Positions 20,167 to 28,901 are shown, counted from the first letter of the stretch. The stretch: 64,000 nucleotides of DNA from an uncultured Clostridia bacterium (GCA_947625245.1 CANQNO010000006.1:21876-85875), one strand, 5' to 3'. Notes: generated by a model from the letters alone, not told the origin. Numbers and translations are program-made.

Positions 20167-20370
20167 ATGGAATTTGGGGAGAGATTTAAAAGTTTGCGGT
20201 TGCAGAACGGGTATACCCAGTTGCAAGTCGCGCAGATTTTGGGAATAAAACAGTCTAACATAAGCGATTGGGAGAACAACGTTTCCCGACCCGAGTATGA
20301 AAATCTCATAGCGTTGGCGCGTTTGTACGACGAAACGCTCGAATCCCTTCTCGGCATAGATTTATCTTAA
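20167..20370 (+). CDS. Small XRE-family repressor
   Basis: A 67-residue protein consisting of little more than a Cro/C1-type helix-turn-helix: FKSLRLQNGYTQLQVAQILG, then IKQSNISDWENNVSRP, which holds the recognition helix. Such proteins bind short palindromes as dimers. It is flanked on both sides by genes whose promoters carry the same palindrome, so self-contained local repression is the simplest role; an inducer is unknown. The ATG has no Shine-Dalgarno and follows TATACT (20155-20160) by six bases. The protein is closed by a terminator at 20386. Confidence 0.88.
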   Translation: MEFGERFKSLRLQNGYTQLQVAQILGIKQSNISDWENNVSRPEYENLIALARLYDETLESLLGIDLS

Positions 20371-20385
20371 AAAAATAACGTTGTG

Positions 20386-20413
20386 CCCGCGGGTCTTGCC
20401 TGCGGGTTTTTTT
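20386..20413 (+). terminator. Terminator of the XRE gene
   Basis: The stem CCCGCGGG / CCTGCGGG (one G-T pair) with loop TCTTG is followed by seven T. Confidence 0.88.
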
Positions 20414-20438
20414 ATATTTAAAAAACCTGTAAAATTGC

Positions 20439-20467
20439 TTGACAAATATGTGCAATACACATATAAT
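20439..20467 (+). promoter_or_regulatory. Promoter with palindromic operator (site 2)
   Basis: TTGACA (20439-20444) and TATAAT (20462-20467), spacer 17. The operator ATATGTGC-AAT-ACACATAT (20446-20464) differs from site 1 at one arm base and in the 3-base centre, and takes exactly the same place between -35 and -10. Confidence 0.85.
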
Positions 20468-20495
20468 TTTATTATAAAATATTTTTGGAGGAAAT

Positions 20496-20897
20496 ATGAC
20501 AAAAAAATTGGTTTTACTTATACCTGCAGTGGCGCTATTATTGTTTACGGTGGTTTTTTCGGCGGGTTGTAATTTTTTCGGGGTCAACGGCGAATATTAT
20601 CTTTATGAAAACAACGAACTTAATACAGACGTTTATATTAAACTTAGTAACGGAAAGTGGAGCAGTTCGGGGTTGGAAATGTCGTACTCTTTATTCGGCG
20701 GCGATGATATCGAAATTAATTCGGGTACATATCAAATTTCCAACGGATTAATCAGTTTTACAAGCGACTATATCCCTGAATACGGAACGACTATGCTTGT
20801 TTCATCCAACGGTTTCTGCGACCGCGGAGGACTTGAATTCCGTGGAAAATCGTTTTATAAAAAAGGCAGGCAGCGCGAAAGCGTAAGAGGAAGTTAA
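20496..20897 (+). CDS. Small lipoprotein controlled by the XRE operator
   Basis: A 133-residue exported protein. The signal peptide ends in the lipobox SAGC, with the lipidated Cys at residue 25. The mature part has a short beta-type fold (GEYYLYENNELNTDVYIKL and GTYQISNGLISF) that resembles the small beta units repeated in the giant lipoprotein at 39323, and ends in a basic tail. Function unknown. GGAGG precedes the ATG at a good distance. Expression probably depends on the palindrome in its promoter. Confidence 0.8.
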   Translation: MTKKLVLLIPAVALLLFTVVFSAGCNFFGVNGEYYLYENNELNTDVYIKLSNGKWSSSGLEMSYSLFGGDDIEINSGTYQISNGLISFTSDYIPEYGTTMLVSSNGFCDRGGLEFRGKSFYKKGRQRESVRGS

Positions 20898-20910
20898 AAA
20901 AATAAAAAAC

Positions 20911-20957
20911 AAAGCGGCGGCGGGCGCAAATACGCGCCCGCCGCCGCTTTAACTTTT
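20911..20957. terminator. Bidirectional terminator
   Basis: A 17-bp GC-rich perfect stem (20911-20927 with 20934-20950) and loop AAATAC, between the lipoprotein gene and dapB which converge. A short T-run follows. Confidence 0.85.
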
Positions 20958-20977
20958 TTACGGCTTATATTTAACTG

Positions 20978-21715
20978 TTAAAAAGTATTAGTCATATCCT
21001 CAAAACCGTACAGCGCGGGCGGTTTTCCCTGTATCCACTTTGCCGCCTCTATCGCGCCCGCCGCGAATATATCTTTGGACAGGGCGGTGTGGGAGAGGGC
21101 AATTATTTCGCCGCCGCCCGCAAAAATTATTTCATGCTCGCCCGTAATCGTTCCGCCGCGCACGGAGTGTATGCCTATTTCGCCGCCGCGCTTTCCGCCG
21201 TGCCCGCAAACATAGGGCTTTCCGCCCATTACTTCGCCTATGCTTTCGGCAAGCGATATGGCGGTGCCCGATGGCGCGTCCGCTTTAAGGCGGTGATGTT
21301 TTTCTATAATTTCCACGTCGAAATTTTCGCCGAGAATTTTTGCGGCTTCCCTTGCCAGCTTTTTAAGAACGGCTATGCCGAGGGAGTAGTTGGGGGAAAT
21401 AAACAGCGCGTTCTTTTCGGAACGCAGGCGTATATATTCTCTTTCCCTGTCAGAATAGCCCGTTGCGGCTATTATAACGGGCACATGCCTGCTTTCAGCC
21501 CACTCCAGCTCGCCGTAAATGGCGGAGGGAGAGGAAAAATCTATTACGGCGTCGACCTCTTCGCCGACTTCTTCAAAGGATGAATACACGGGCGGTTTTA
21601 AATTGGTTGCGGCTATGTCCACGCCGCATACGGCTTCGGCGCCGCGGCTTTGGCAAATTTTAAGCGCAGTCCCGCCCATTTTGCCGCATATACCCGTTAT
21701 AAGCAGTTTCAGCAT
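20978..21715 (-). CDS. dapB: 4-hydroxy-tetrahydrodipicolinate reductase
   Basis: The third gene of a diaminopimelate/lysine operon; it reduces the DapA product with NAD(P)H. The N-terminal Rossmann motif ITGICGKMG and the substrate-binding motif EKHHRLKADAPSGTA are both clear. 245 residues is typical. The start overlaps the dapA end by 7 bases, consistent with translational coupling. Its product feeds peptidoglycan meso-diaminopimelate and, in sporulating cells, dipicolinate. Confidence 0.96.
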   Translation of the reverse strand: MLKLLITGICGKMGGTALKICQSRGAEAVCGVDIAATNLKPPVYSSFEEVGEEVDAVIDFSSPSAIYGELEWAESRHVPVIIAATGYSDREREYIRLRSEKNALFISPNYSLGIAVLKKLAREAAKILGENFDVEIIEKHHRLKADAPSGTAISLAESIGEVMGGKPYVCGHGGKRGGEIGIHSVRGGTITGEHEIIFAGGGEIIALSHTALSKDIFAAGAIEAAKWIQGKPPALYGFEDMTNTF

Positions 21716-22599
21716 ACTTTTAAAATTCCCGTCCTTTCCAGTTCCCTTTTTAAAATTTCTCTGTTTTCCTTACAAAGCGGGGTGAGGGGCGGCCGCGGCT
21801 CGCCCGCGTCGAATCCCAGCATATTGTACGCGGCTTTTACGGGTATGGGGTTCACTTCCGAAAACAGCGCGTATTCCAAAGGCAGCAAAAAGTCCTGCAG
21901 GGCGTTGGCTTCGTCAAGGCGGTTTGCCTTTACCAGCCCGTACATTTTTTTCATGGCCGCCGGCGCGACGTTGGAAGTCACCGAAATAAGCCCCGCGCCG
22001 CCTATTGCAAGCAGGGGCAGGTTCAAAAAATCCTCGCCCGAAAATAAATCCAGCCTGCCGCGCACCCGCCGCATGGTTTCCACTACCTGCGTTACGTTTC
22101 CGCCGGCTTCCTTTATTCCCGCAAGATTATTTATTTCGGCAAGCTTTTCGCACGTTTCGGGAAGAATATTCACGCCCGTGCGCGACGGCACGTTATAGGC
22201 GACTACGGGGATTTTTGCCCCGCCGCACACCGCCTTATAGTATTCTATTATGCCGTTTTGGGTGCACTTGTTGTAGTAAGGGGTAACGGCAAGCAAACCG
22301 TCCGCGCCCTCTGCGGCGGCAAATTTCCCCGCTTCCACGGCTTTTGCCGTACAATTCGAGCCCGTGCCTACAATAATTTTTATTTTGCCTTTAAAAGCCT
22401 TTACCACGCCTTTTATAACTTCGGCTTTTTCGGCTTCGGTCATTGTGGAAGCTTCGCCCGTCGTGCCGAGTACCAAAATCCCGTCCGCGCCGTTTTCTGC
22501 CTGATATTCCGCCATTTTTAAAAGCGAAGCCATATTCACGCCGCCGTCTTTAAAGGGGGTGATCAAAGCGGTTATTATACCGCCCAAAAAACCTGTCAT
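21709..22599 (-). CDS. dapA: 4-hydroxy-tetrahydrodipicolinate synthase
   Basis: A TIM-barrel aldolase condensing pyruvate with aspartate semialdehyde. GTTGEASTMT near residue 45, YNVPSRTGVN near 135 and the Schiff-base lysine in GIKEAGGN near 163 are all present; 296 residues is typical. I placed the start at the ATG at 22599, behind GAGGCGGA; an in-frame ATG 41 codons upstream would add a non-homologous leader. It is the second gene after asd, 85 bases downstream. Confidence 0.96.
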   Translation of the reverse strand: MTGFLGGIITALITPFKDGGVNMASLLKMAEYQAENGADGILVLGTTGEASTMTEAEKAEVIKGVVKAFKGKIKIIVGTGSNCTAKAVEAGKFAAAEGADGLLAVTPYYNKCTQNGIIEYYKAVCGGAKIPVVAYNVPSRTGVNILPETCEKLAEINNLAGIKEAGGNVTQVVETMRRVRGRLDLFSGEDFLNLPLLAIGGAGLISVTSNVAPAAMKKMYGLVKANRLDEANALQDFLLPLEYALFSEVNPIPVKAAYNMLGFDAGEPRPPLTPLCKENREILKRELERTGILKVC

Positions 22600-22684
22600 A
22601 AAAAATCCGCCTCGATAACCATCATATGTTTCGGGGCGGATAGGTGTTAAAGTTTTAAAAATGCGGACGCCTGTACGGCGACAA

Positions 22685-23761
22685 TCAGTCGAAATATCCC
22701 TTAACGGCAACAAGTTCTGCAAGCAGTACGGCGCCGCCTGCGGCGCCGCGCAGGGTGTTGTGCGACAGCCCTATGAATTTATAGTCGAAAACGCTGTCTT
22801 TGCGAAGCCTGCCTGCGCTGACCGCCATGCCGTTTTCCAGATCCCTGTCAAGGCGGGGTTGGGGGCGGTTGTCGTCGCCGAAATAATGTATAAACTGTTT
22901 GGGCGCGGAGGGCAGGTTTAAAATCTGCGGCTCGCCGCGGAAATTTTTCCAGCCGTCTATAATTTCTTCCGCCGTGATTTTCTTTTCGAACTCCACAAAT
23001 ACGGCGGCTGTATGTCCGTCGGTCACGGGTACGCGTACGCACTGCGCCGAAATGTGCGGGGCTTGAGCGGGTTTTATTATTTTGCCGTCGGGCTTTCCCC
23101 AAATTTTAAGGGGCTCCATTTCGCTTTTGAATTCCTCGCCGTCGATAAAGGGGATTATGTTGTCGTAAATTTCGGGCATGGTGGCAAAAGTTTTGCCCGC
23201 GCCCGAAATTGCCTGGTACGTGCAAAGAGCCACGTTTTTAAGCCCGTATTTCATAAAGGGGTGCAAAAGCGGCACGTAGGATTGGAGAGAGCAGTTGGAT
23301 TTTGCCGCAATAAACCCGCGCCTTGTGCCGAGGCGCTTTCTCTGCGCGTGTATGATTTCGAGATGCCCGGGGTTTACTTCGGGTATGATCATGGGCACGT
23401 CGGGCTCGTCGCGGTTTGCGGAATTATTTGAAATTACCGGGCATTCCGCCTTTGCATAACTCAATTCCAGCAGCTGCGTTTCGGCTTTGGGCATATTTAC
23501 TGCGCAAAAGCAAAAATCGGTTTGCTCCGCAATTTTTTTAACGTCCTTTTCGGCGTTCAATACGGTCATTTCCGCAAATTTTTCGGGCATGGGCGTGGGC
23601 ATATCCCACGACTTGACCGCGTCTTTATATTTTTTTCCCGCCGACCTTTCGGACGCGGCGAGACTTACCACGTTGAAAAAAGGGTGATTTTCGAGCAACG
23701 TAAGAAATCTTTGTCCGACTATGCCGGTCGCGCCGATTATTCCCACATTGTACTTTTTCAT
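22685..23761 (-). CDS. asd: Aspartate-semialdehyde dehydrogenase (archaeal/fungal type)
   Basis: The enzyme reduces aspartyl phosphate to the semialdehyde used by DapA and by the threonine/methionine branch. The Rossmann opening VGIIGATGIVGQRF and the nucleophile motif AAKSNCS (catalytic Cys) are clear. The length of 358 residues and the SNCSLQ context place it in the archaeal/fungal-type class found in many anaerobes, not the E. coli type. AAGGAG precedes the ATG. It heads the asd-dapA-dapB operon and has a structured leader. Confidence 0.94.
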   Translation of the reverse strand: MKKYNVGIIGATGIVGQRFLTLLENHPFFNVVSLAASERSAGKKYKDAVKSWDMPTPMPEKFAEMTVLNAEKDVKKIAEQTDFCFCAVNMPKAETQLLELSYAKAECPVISNNSANRDEPDVPMIIPEVNPGHLEIIHAQRKRLGTRRGFIAAKSNCSLQSYVPLLHPFMKYGLKNVALCTYQAISGAGKTFATMPEIYDNIIPFIDGEEFKSEMEPLKIWGKPDGKIIKPAQAPHISAQCVRVPVTDGHTAAVFVEFEKKITAEEIIDGWKNFRGEPQILNLPSAPKQFIHYFGDDNRPQPRLDRDLENGMAVSAGRLRKDSVFDYKFIGLSHNTLRGAAGGAVLLAELVAVKGYFD

Positions 23762-23910
23762 AAATAACTCCTTTGCGCAAACGCCTTATAATAAAAAAGA
23801 CAGCTTTGCGCTGTTCGATAGGTGAAAGCGGAACCTTTTAAATCTTTACGGGCAAGCCCGTCCGCCGATTTAATTAACAAAATAATAGCACAACGCAATG
23901 CGATTGTAAA
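23762..23910 (-). promoter_or_regulatory. asd promoter and hairpin leader
   Basis: On the minus strand TTTACA (23905-23910) and TATTAT (23882-23887) with a 17-base spacer start a leader of about 114 bases. It holds the hairpin ACGGGC-TT-GCCCGT, and then a 5-bp stem ACAGC / GCTGT (23800-23814) followed by six U, which is terminator-like. A second palindrome TTTGCGCAAA lies next to the AAGGAG site and matches the loop of the terminator-like hairpin. I see no lysine riboswitch or T-box signature. An attenuator is possible but not shown. Confidence 0.5.
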
Positions 23911-23959
23911 GTTTTTAAAGTCGGGGAAGCAAATTTTTTTATCTTCCGCCGCAAAATTA

Positions 23960-23988
23960 TTGAAATAATTTCGCTTATGTGATATTAT
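23960..23988 (+). promoter_or_regulatory. Promoter of the DUF624-like gene
   Basis: TTGAAA (23960-23965) and TATTAT (23983-23988), spacer 17, with an extended TGA. Leader about 25 bases before AAAGGAAA and the ATG at 24021. Confidence 0.7.
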
Positions 23989-24020
23989 TAAAAAGCAAAA
24001 TTGTGTTTTAAAGGAAATAT

Positions 24021-25271
24021 ATGGTAGAACTTAAAGGCTTGCAGGGCAACGAAATTGCCGACGATTTTAAAAAGGTGGAAACCGAAGGGGGCAGATGGCG
24101 CCGCACGTGGGAAGTTTTCAAGACAAATTTCTGGAAACTCGTCGCGTTGAATTTGCTGGTGCTCATCACCTTTATCCCCGCTATAGTGGTGGTTTATATG
24201 CGGAATATGTATATAGACACCCTTTCGCTGTCCTATCCTTTCAACGCGTCGCAAGGCTATCCGTTTTACCCGCGCGAAGCGCTGACCGGGCTTGCCGAAA
24301 AGCTTGTTCTTTGGGTGGATATCCGCTTTTTCGCCCTCTTGATTGCCTCGGGTCTTATTGCTTCCGCAGGCGTTTCGGGCGCGGCTTACTGCATAAGAAA
24401 GCTTTTATACACCAAAAACCAGTTTACCATAAAGGGGCTTTTGCACGGCGTTAAGGTGGGATATCTTAAAACGGCTTTGCCCGTAACGCTGTTTATGTCC
24501 CTTCTTTACTGCACTTTCCTTGCAAACGACCAAATGCACCTTGCCGCGGCTACCGCTTCGGGGTTTGGCGGCGCGGTGACGCTGTTCGTGTTTGCCATAA
24601 TTTTCACCGTTTTAGGCGGCATATATCTTTTATGGCTCTTTGCTTTGGGGGTAAGCTACCGCACCAATTACCTTAACATTATCCGCAATGCGTTCAAACT
24701 TATGTTCTGTACGCCCATACAAACGGTGTTTATGGCGGGCTTTTCGCTCATACCCGTATGGCTTGCCATGATGTTTTCGGGGTTCTGGCTTATTCTTGTA
24801 TACATTATATTCGCGCTGTTCGGGTTTACGTTCGTGCTGTTGTGCTGGCTCAGCTTTTCGCAGTGGGCTTGCGGGCTGTATCTCGAACCCGAAACCAAAA
24901 CCGACAAAGCCGCGCCCCGCAAAACAGAGCGTGAAATTGCCGTTGAAACCGAGGACAGGCAGAGGAGGGAAGCCCTCGCCCTGCTCGCCGCGGGCAAAAG
25001 CTCGCTTATATCCCGTCCCATAAAACCCATAGGAAACGAGCGGGTAGACGTTATAGGCAAGAGCTTTACGCGCGCCCGCATTGCCGAAGCCGGCGTCGCG
25101 AGGGAGAAGATGGTTTCTGGCGTTCTGGCTTACGAAAAGGAACATGAGAACGAAAAGGAATACGTAGAATACAACAAGATGTTCGCCGAACGCGAAAAGG
25201 CGCTTGTCGTTGACGGGAAAGACAAAAAGAACAAGAACAAAAAGGTGAGCGCGGAAAATCTGTTGAGATGA
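24021..25271 (+). CDS. Polytopic membrane protein (DUF624/YesL-like N-terminus)
   Basis: 416 residues. The N-terminal 290 residues hold about six membrane segments (near 38-60, 101-123, 148-168, 183-215 and 232-290) in the pattern of DUF624/YesL-type proteins, with an early WRRTWEVFKTNFWKL amphipathic stretch. The last 120 residues are cytoplasmic, highly charged and Lys/Glu-rich, ending KKNKNKKVSAENLLR. Its role is not known; the assignment is by overall pattern only. It is a single gene behind its own promoter. The 165 bases after it hold two small hairpins and no gene. Confidence 0.65.
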   Translation: MVELKGLQGNEIADDFKKVETEGGRWRRTWEVFKTNFWKLVALNLLVLITFIPAIVVVYMRNMYIDTLSLSYPFNASQGYPFYPREALTGLAEKLVLWVDIRFFALLIASGLIASAGVSGAAYCIRKLLYTKNQFTIKGLLHGVKVGYLKTALPVTLFMSLLYCTFLANDQMHLAAATASGFGGAVTLFVFAIIFTVLGGIYLLWLFALGVSYRTNYLNIIRNAFKLMFCTPIQTVFMAGFSLIPVWLAMMFSGFWLILVYIIFALFGFTFVLLCWLSFSQWACGLYLEPETKTDKAAPRKTEREIAVETEDRQRREALALLAAGKSSLISRPIKPIGNERVDVIGKSFTRARIAEAGVAREKMVSGVLAYEKEHENEKEYVEYNKMFAEREKALVVDGKDKKNKNKKVSAENLLR

Positions 25272-25436
25272 CCGCGGCGCTTAAAGGCAAGTAAAAACCG
25301 GCATAATTCAAATCGTACTGCGGCTATTTAAATGGTCGCAGTTTTGATTGAAAGGGCGGGCTTTAAAGAATTTTTAAACGAAGATTAACCAAACTATGAG
25401 AGCGGGCTTTTGCCCGAAATAGCGGGAGAGTTTTTA

Positions 25437-26261
25437 ATGAACAAGCTGTATAAAAGTCTTATATACGACCGTCAGGTTTCGCTGTCCGTGCTGGAGACGA
25501 AAGACCTTGTGAACGACGCGATAAAAATCCACGGTCTCGACGACGTTTCCGCGGAAATTCTGGGCGGGTTGCTCACGGCGTGCGCGTATATGGCGGGCTG
25601 TCTCAAAAACCCCGTGGGCGCGGTGTCTCTTACCGTTAAATCCAACGACGGCAGCGCCACGGCGGGCGTTTCGGGTGATATCGACGGGCATATCCGCGGC
25701 TATATAGAAAACGGCGGCGGGGGGCTTAAAGGCGGCACGCTCACCGTAATAAAAGACGACGGGTTTTACCGCCCGTTCGTGGGCACGTGCGAACTCGGCT
25801 CGGAGGACATTTCCGAAAATCTTACGGAGTATTTCCGCATGAGCGAGCAAATCCCCACTTATGTATCGATAGGCGTAAGAGTGGCAAACGGCAAATGCCT
25901 GTCGGCGGGCGGGGTGATAATGCAGCTTTTGCCGGGCACTTCCCCCGAAAACGCTGAAAAATCAAAGGAAAAAATGCTCTCTTTCAAAAACGCCGCGGAG
26001 CTGTTTTTACGGTGCGGTGCGGAAGAGATACTTAAAAAGTACTTCGGTACTGAGGCGGAGAGCGGCGGTCTTTACGAAACTTTCCCCGAATACAAGTGCA
26101 ACTGTTCGGAAAATAAGATAGGGAAAGTCATAATATCCCTCGGCAAGGACGAGTGCGAAAAGATAATCGAAGAGCAGGGCAACATAAAAGTGCATTGCCA
26201 TTACTGCAACAAAGACTACATATTCACCCGCGGCGACGTGGAAAAACTGTTCGGAAAATAA
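25437..26261 (+). CDS. hslO: Redox-regulated chaperone Hsp33
   Basis: Hsp33 becomes an active holdase when oxidised. The four zinc/redox cysteines are present as CNC and CHYC near the C-terminus, about 30 residues apart, which is the family pattern. The N-terminal substrate domain shows ACAYMAGCLKNP and the GxSGDIDGHIRGYIENG signature. 274 residues is slightly short of the usual 290. I chose the ATG at 25437 with GGGAGAG upstream. It is followed after 3 bases by a TPR gene, so the three genes 25437-28774 form one operon. Confidence 0.94.
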   Translation: MNKLYKSLIYDRQVSLSVLETKDLVNDAIKIHGLDDVSAEILGGLLTACAYMAGCLKNPVGAVSLTVKSNDGSATAGVSGDIDGHIRGYIENGGGGLKGGTLTVIKDDGFYRPFVGTCELGSEDISENLTEYFRMSEQIPTYVSIGVRVANGKCLSAGGVIMQLLPGTSPENAEKSKEKMLSFKNAAELFLRCGAEEILKKYFGTEAESGGLYETFPEYKCNCSENKIGKVIISLGKDECEKIIEEQGNIKVHCHYCNKDYIFTRGDVEKLFGK

Positions 26262-26264
26262 GTA

Positions 26265-27923
26265 ATGTCAAAGACGGTAGAGATCGACCTCAGCGACGAC
26301 AGGCTTATAGCCATTGCCGCGGATATGGTCGAAGAACACAACTATATAGGCGCGCTTAAAATGCTCAACAAAAACGCCGAAATCACGGGCAACGATGAGG
26401 ACAGTTATATGCTGTACGCCGAAATTTTCGACGACATAGGGCTTTACGAGCGCAGCGTCCATAATTGGTTCAAGTATATGGATATAGCCGAATTTTCCGA
26501 AATGTCGGACTGTTACGAGGGGCTTGCCGTCGGCTACATGAATTTGGGCAACGAGCAATTTTCGGCTTATTATTACAACAAGCTTCTTATGGAGTCGGAC
26601 GAAGTGGACTCCGCAACCCGCGAGGAGATACTCCGCGATTTTCTCTCTGCGGAGAGCAACCCTTTAAAATTCGTCTATCCGCCCGAAATAGCCGACGTTT
26701 CGGACGTGTTCGTGCAGGGGCTCGGCTATATGAAGCAGGGCGAATTCGGTAAGGCTTACGACGAATTTTCTAATGTCGCCGAAGGCAACCCGAGATGGGG
26801 CGAAGCCCGCAATTATATGGCTATGTGCCTAATAATGCAGAACGAAAACGCGCAGGCGGAAGAAGAGTGTCTGGAACTTATCCGCAAAAATCCCGGCAAC
26901 GTGCAGGCGCTTACCACCCTTGCGGCGGTCAAAACCGAAGCGGGCAAAAAGGACGAGGCGGCGGAAATCACCAGACAGCTGTTGAGCGTGGAAGTCAGCG
27001 ACCCGGACGATCTGTATAAAATAGCCACGGTCTGTTGCGAAAACAAATTCCACGCCGATGCATACGGCTTATTCTGCAAAATCGGAGCCGAAAACCGCTA
27101 TGATTTGAATATCCTGTATTTCAAAGCCATTTCGGCTTTTAACTGCAGAAAGTACGACGAGTGTTTCGAGGCGTTCGACACCCTTTTAACTGTTTATCCC
27201 GACTCCGTGATCGCGCAGTATTGGTACGGCATCGCTCGGACTTTGAAAGAAGAGGGCAAGTGGGAAGAGCTCAACTACTTTTACACCCTGCCCCAAAGCG
27301 TAAAGGAATCGTCCGTAAAAGTGCTTGCGGCGTATATGAAGCTTTCCAAAGCAAGGGCTATGCACTTTGCCGCGGAGCTGGATATAGCCGGACCCGTAAA
27401 GTGGTGTTTCGACGAAAACGACCCCTCGGGTTCGGAGGAGCTTCGCTATCTTGCGTCGCGCGCGGCGGTAAAATCCTGTATGGACGATTACGTGCGGGAT
27501 TTGCTGCTACATCCGTTTTTATCCGACGCAATTAAAATCGATTTGCTCGAGGCGCTTACCGAACGAAATTCGGACGACTCTTTCGGGGTGGTTATCTGCA
27601 ACGTATACAGGCGCGTGTCTGTGCGCAAATTGTTTTTAAACCGTAAACGCCGCGCAAATTTCGTGCGCGCGTACGCCCGCCTCGTGTCGCATTTCTCTAT
27701 TCTCGACAATGTTTACGGCGAACGGTTTGCCTCCGCCGCCGAAAGGGTTTACTTCAGGCTCGAAAGAGAGGGGAGAACGGAGGATTCCGACGACGTGGAC
27801 GCGCTTACGGCGTATGTTTTCGACGAAGCCCGCATAGACGACGCGGGCATATCGCGGAAGAATATATGCGCGTTTTTTGAGGTCACCGAAGAGCGGATAC
27901 AAAAATTGAAAGGTGAACAATGA
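26265..27923 (+). CDS. TPR-repeat protein
   Basis: A 552-residue soluble protein made of TPR-like helical repeats, clear in residues 25-300 (for example YIGALKMLNKNAEITGNDED, FGKAYDEFSNVAEGNPRWGE and YDECFEAFDTLLTVYPDSVI). The second half is helical but not recognisably repeated. No signal peptide. Function unknown, but it is cotranscribed with Hsp33 and a HEAT-like protein and may be an adaptor or co-chaperone. It overlaps the next gene in an ATGA arrangement. Confidence 0.82.
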   Translation: MSKTVEIDLSDDRLIAIAADMVEEHNYIGALKMLNKNAEITGNDEDSYMLYAEIFDDIGLYERSVHNWFKYMDIAEFSEMSDCYEGLAVGYMNLGNEQFSAYYYNKLLMESDEVDSATREEILRDFLSAESNPLKFVYPPEIADVSDVFVQGLGYMKQGEFGKAYDEFSNVAEGNPRWGEARNYMAMCLIMQNENAQAEEECLELIRKNPGNVQALTTLAAVKTEAGKKDEAAEITRQLLSVEVSDPDDLYKIATVCCENKFHADAYGLFCKIGAENRYDLNILYFKAISAFNCRKYDECFEAFDTLLTVYPDSVIAQYWYGIARTLKEEGKWEELNYFYTLPQSVKESSVKVLAAYMKLSKARAMHFAAELDIAGPVKWCFDENDPSGSEELRYLASRAAVKSCMDDYVRDLLLHPFLSDAIKIDLLEALTERNSDDSFGVVICNVYRRVSVRKLFLNRKRRANFVRAYARLVSHFSILDNVYGERFASAAERVYFRLEREGRTEDSDDVDALTAYVFDEARIDDAGISRKNICAFFEVTEERIQKLKGEQ

Positions 27924-28774
27924 AAATTTACGACTTTGACGGGATGTTCGACGAAAAGCTTTCCGCCTATATCTCCCGCGACCCGCACAGGTATACCGAA
28001 GAGGGCTGGGAGGACGCCATACCCGCTCTGTATAAAAAATTCGGCGAAACGGTGATAAAGAGTATAGGCAAATCCCCGCGGCAATACTATGCCGAAATGA
28101 CGGACGCGGAAATCACAGGTTGCCTTAGGCAGCATCTTGCAAAGGGAGTGTCCGTGCCGGGATTTCTGCGCTCCGAAGCCGAATCCCGCGGGCTGAGGGA
28201 AGAATTTTTAAAAATGCTCGGCGGAACCCCGTCCGAACGCGACTTTGCAATGGGCGTTTTGGGCGCCGACGACGCCGCAATATCCAAATATATGGATATC
28301 CTCGTTTCGTGCGGAGATGAAGAGGTAAAAGCGCGGTGCGCGGAATTCATTTCGGAAAAAGCCGATCTTGCGGCAGGGCGCGCTATCGAAAATTACCGCG
28401 CGGGCGTAGAAAAGGAATACATGTGCGAAATTCTTTCGCGCACGGTCGTAAAGGACGACAGGATCTTCGAAATTTTGTTAAATGAATTCCGCACCGCGGA
28501 CGAAGATTTAGGCGTCCGGGCGGACTTTTTGGCAAATTACGGCGACGAGCGCGCGCTTCCGTATCTGCTTTCGAAAGCCGACGAGGACGGCTTGACGTAC
28601 CTCGAATTCCGCGAATTGAAATTCGCCGTAGAAACGCTCGGCGGCGAATACAAAAGGGAAAGGGATTTTTCGGGCGACCCCGCATACAGGGCGCTTAAAG
28701 AACACGAAGAGAGTTCTGCCGATATATTCGAAATATTTCAGGGTGACAAAAATTCCGACGGAGGGAAGGCCTGA
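27920..28774 (+). CDS. HEAT-like helical repeat protein
   Basis: 284 residues, all-helical, with HEAT-like repeats in the central part (for example DDAAISKYMDILVSCGDEEVKARCAEFISEKADLA split by acidic linkers). No known catalytic motif or signal peptide. It shares an operon with Hsp33 and the TPR protein through overlapping stop and start codons. Both repeat proteins could bind client proteins, but this is inference. A GC-rich hairpin follows. Confidence 0.72.
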   Translation: MKIYDFDGMFDEKLSAYISRDPHRYTEEGWEDAIPALYKKFGETVIKSIGKSPRQYYAEMTDAEITGCLRQHLAKGVSVPGFLRSEAESRGLREEFLKMLGGTPSERDFAMGVLGADDAAISKYMDILVSCGDEEVKARCAEFISEKADLAAGRAIENYRAGVEKEYMCEILSRTVVKDDRIFEILLNEFRTADEDLGVRADFLANYGDERALPYLLSKADEDGLTYLEFRELKFAVETLGGEYKRERDFSGDPAYRALKEHEESSADIFEIFQGDKNSDGGKA

Positions 28775-28808
28775 ACATCTCCGTTCCCATAAAACAGTTT
28801 CAATCCTT

Positions 28809-28850
28809 AGCCGCGCGCGGGGCAAATACGCCCCGCGCGCGGCTTAATTG
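28809..28850 (+). terminator. GC-rich hairpin after the hslO operon
   Basis: A 15-bp perfect stem of CG-rich sequence (28809-28823 with 28830-28844) with loop AAATAC, the same loop as at 20928. The T-run after it is poor, so it may be a weak terminator. Confidence 0.65.
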
Positions 28851-28872
28851 TAAAATATAATTCCAAAAGGGG

Positions 28873-28901
28873 TTGACTATAATTAAAGCAAATGTTATAA
28901 T
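28873..28901 (+). promoter_or_regulatory. glnA promoter
   Basis: TTGACT (28873-28878) and TATAAT (28896-28901), spacer 17, extended TGT before the -10. Confidence 0.88.

Noticed and set aside
23762-23900. Lysine riboswitch or T-box before asd
   Set aside because: The leader is too short for a lysine riboswitch, and no T-box core sequence or conserved bulge is present; only simple hairpins are seen.
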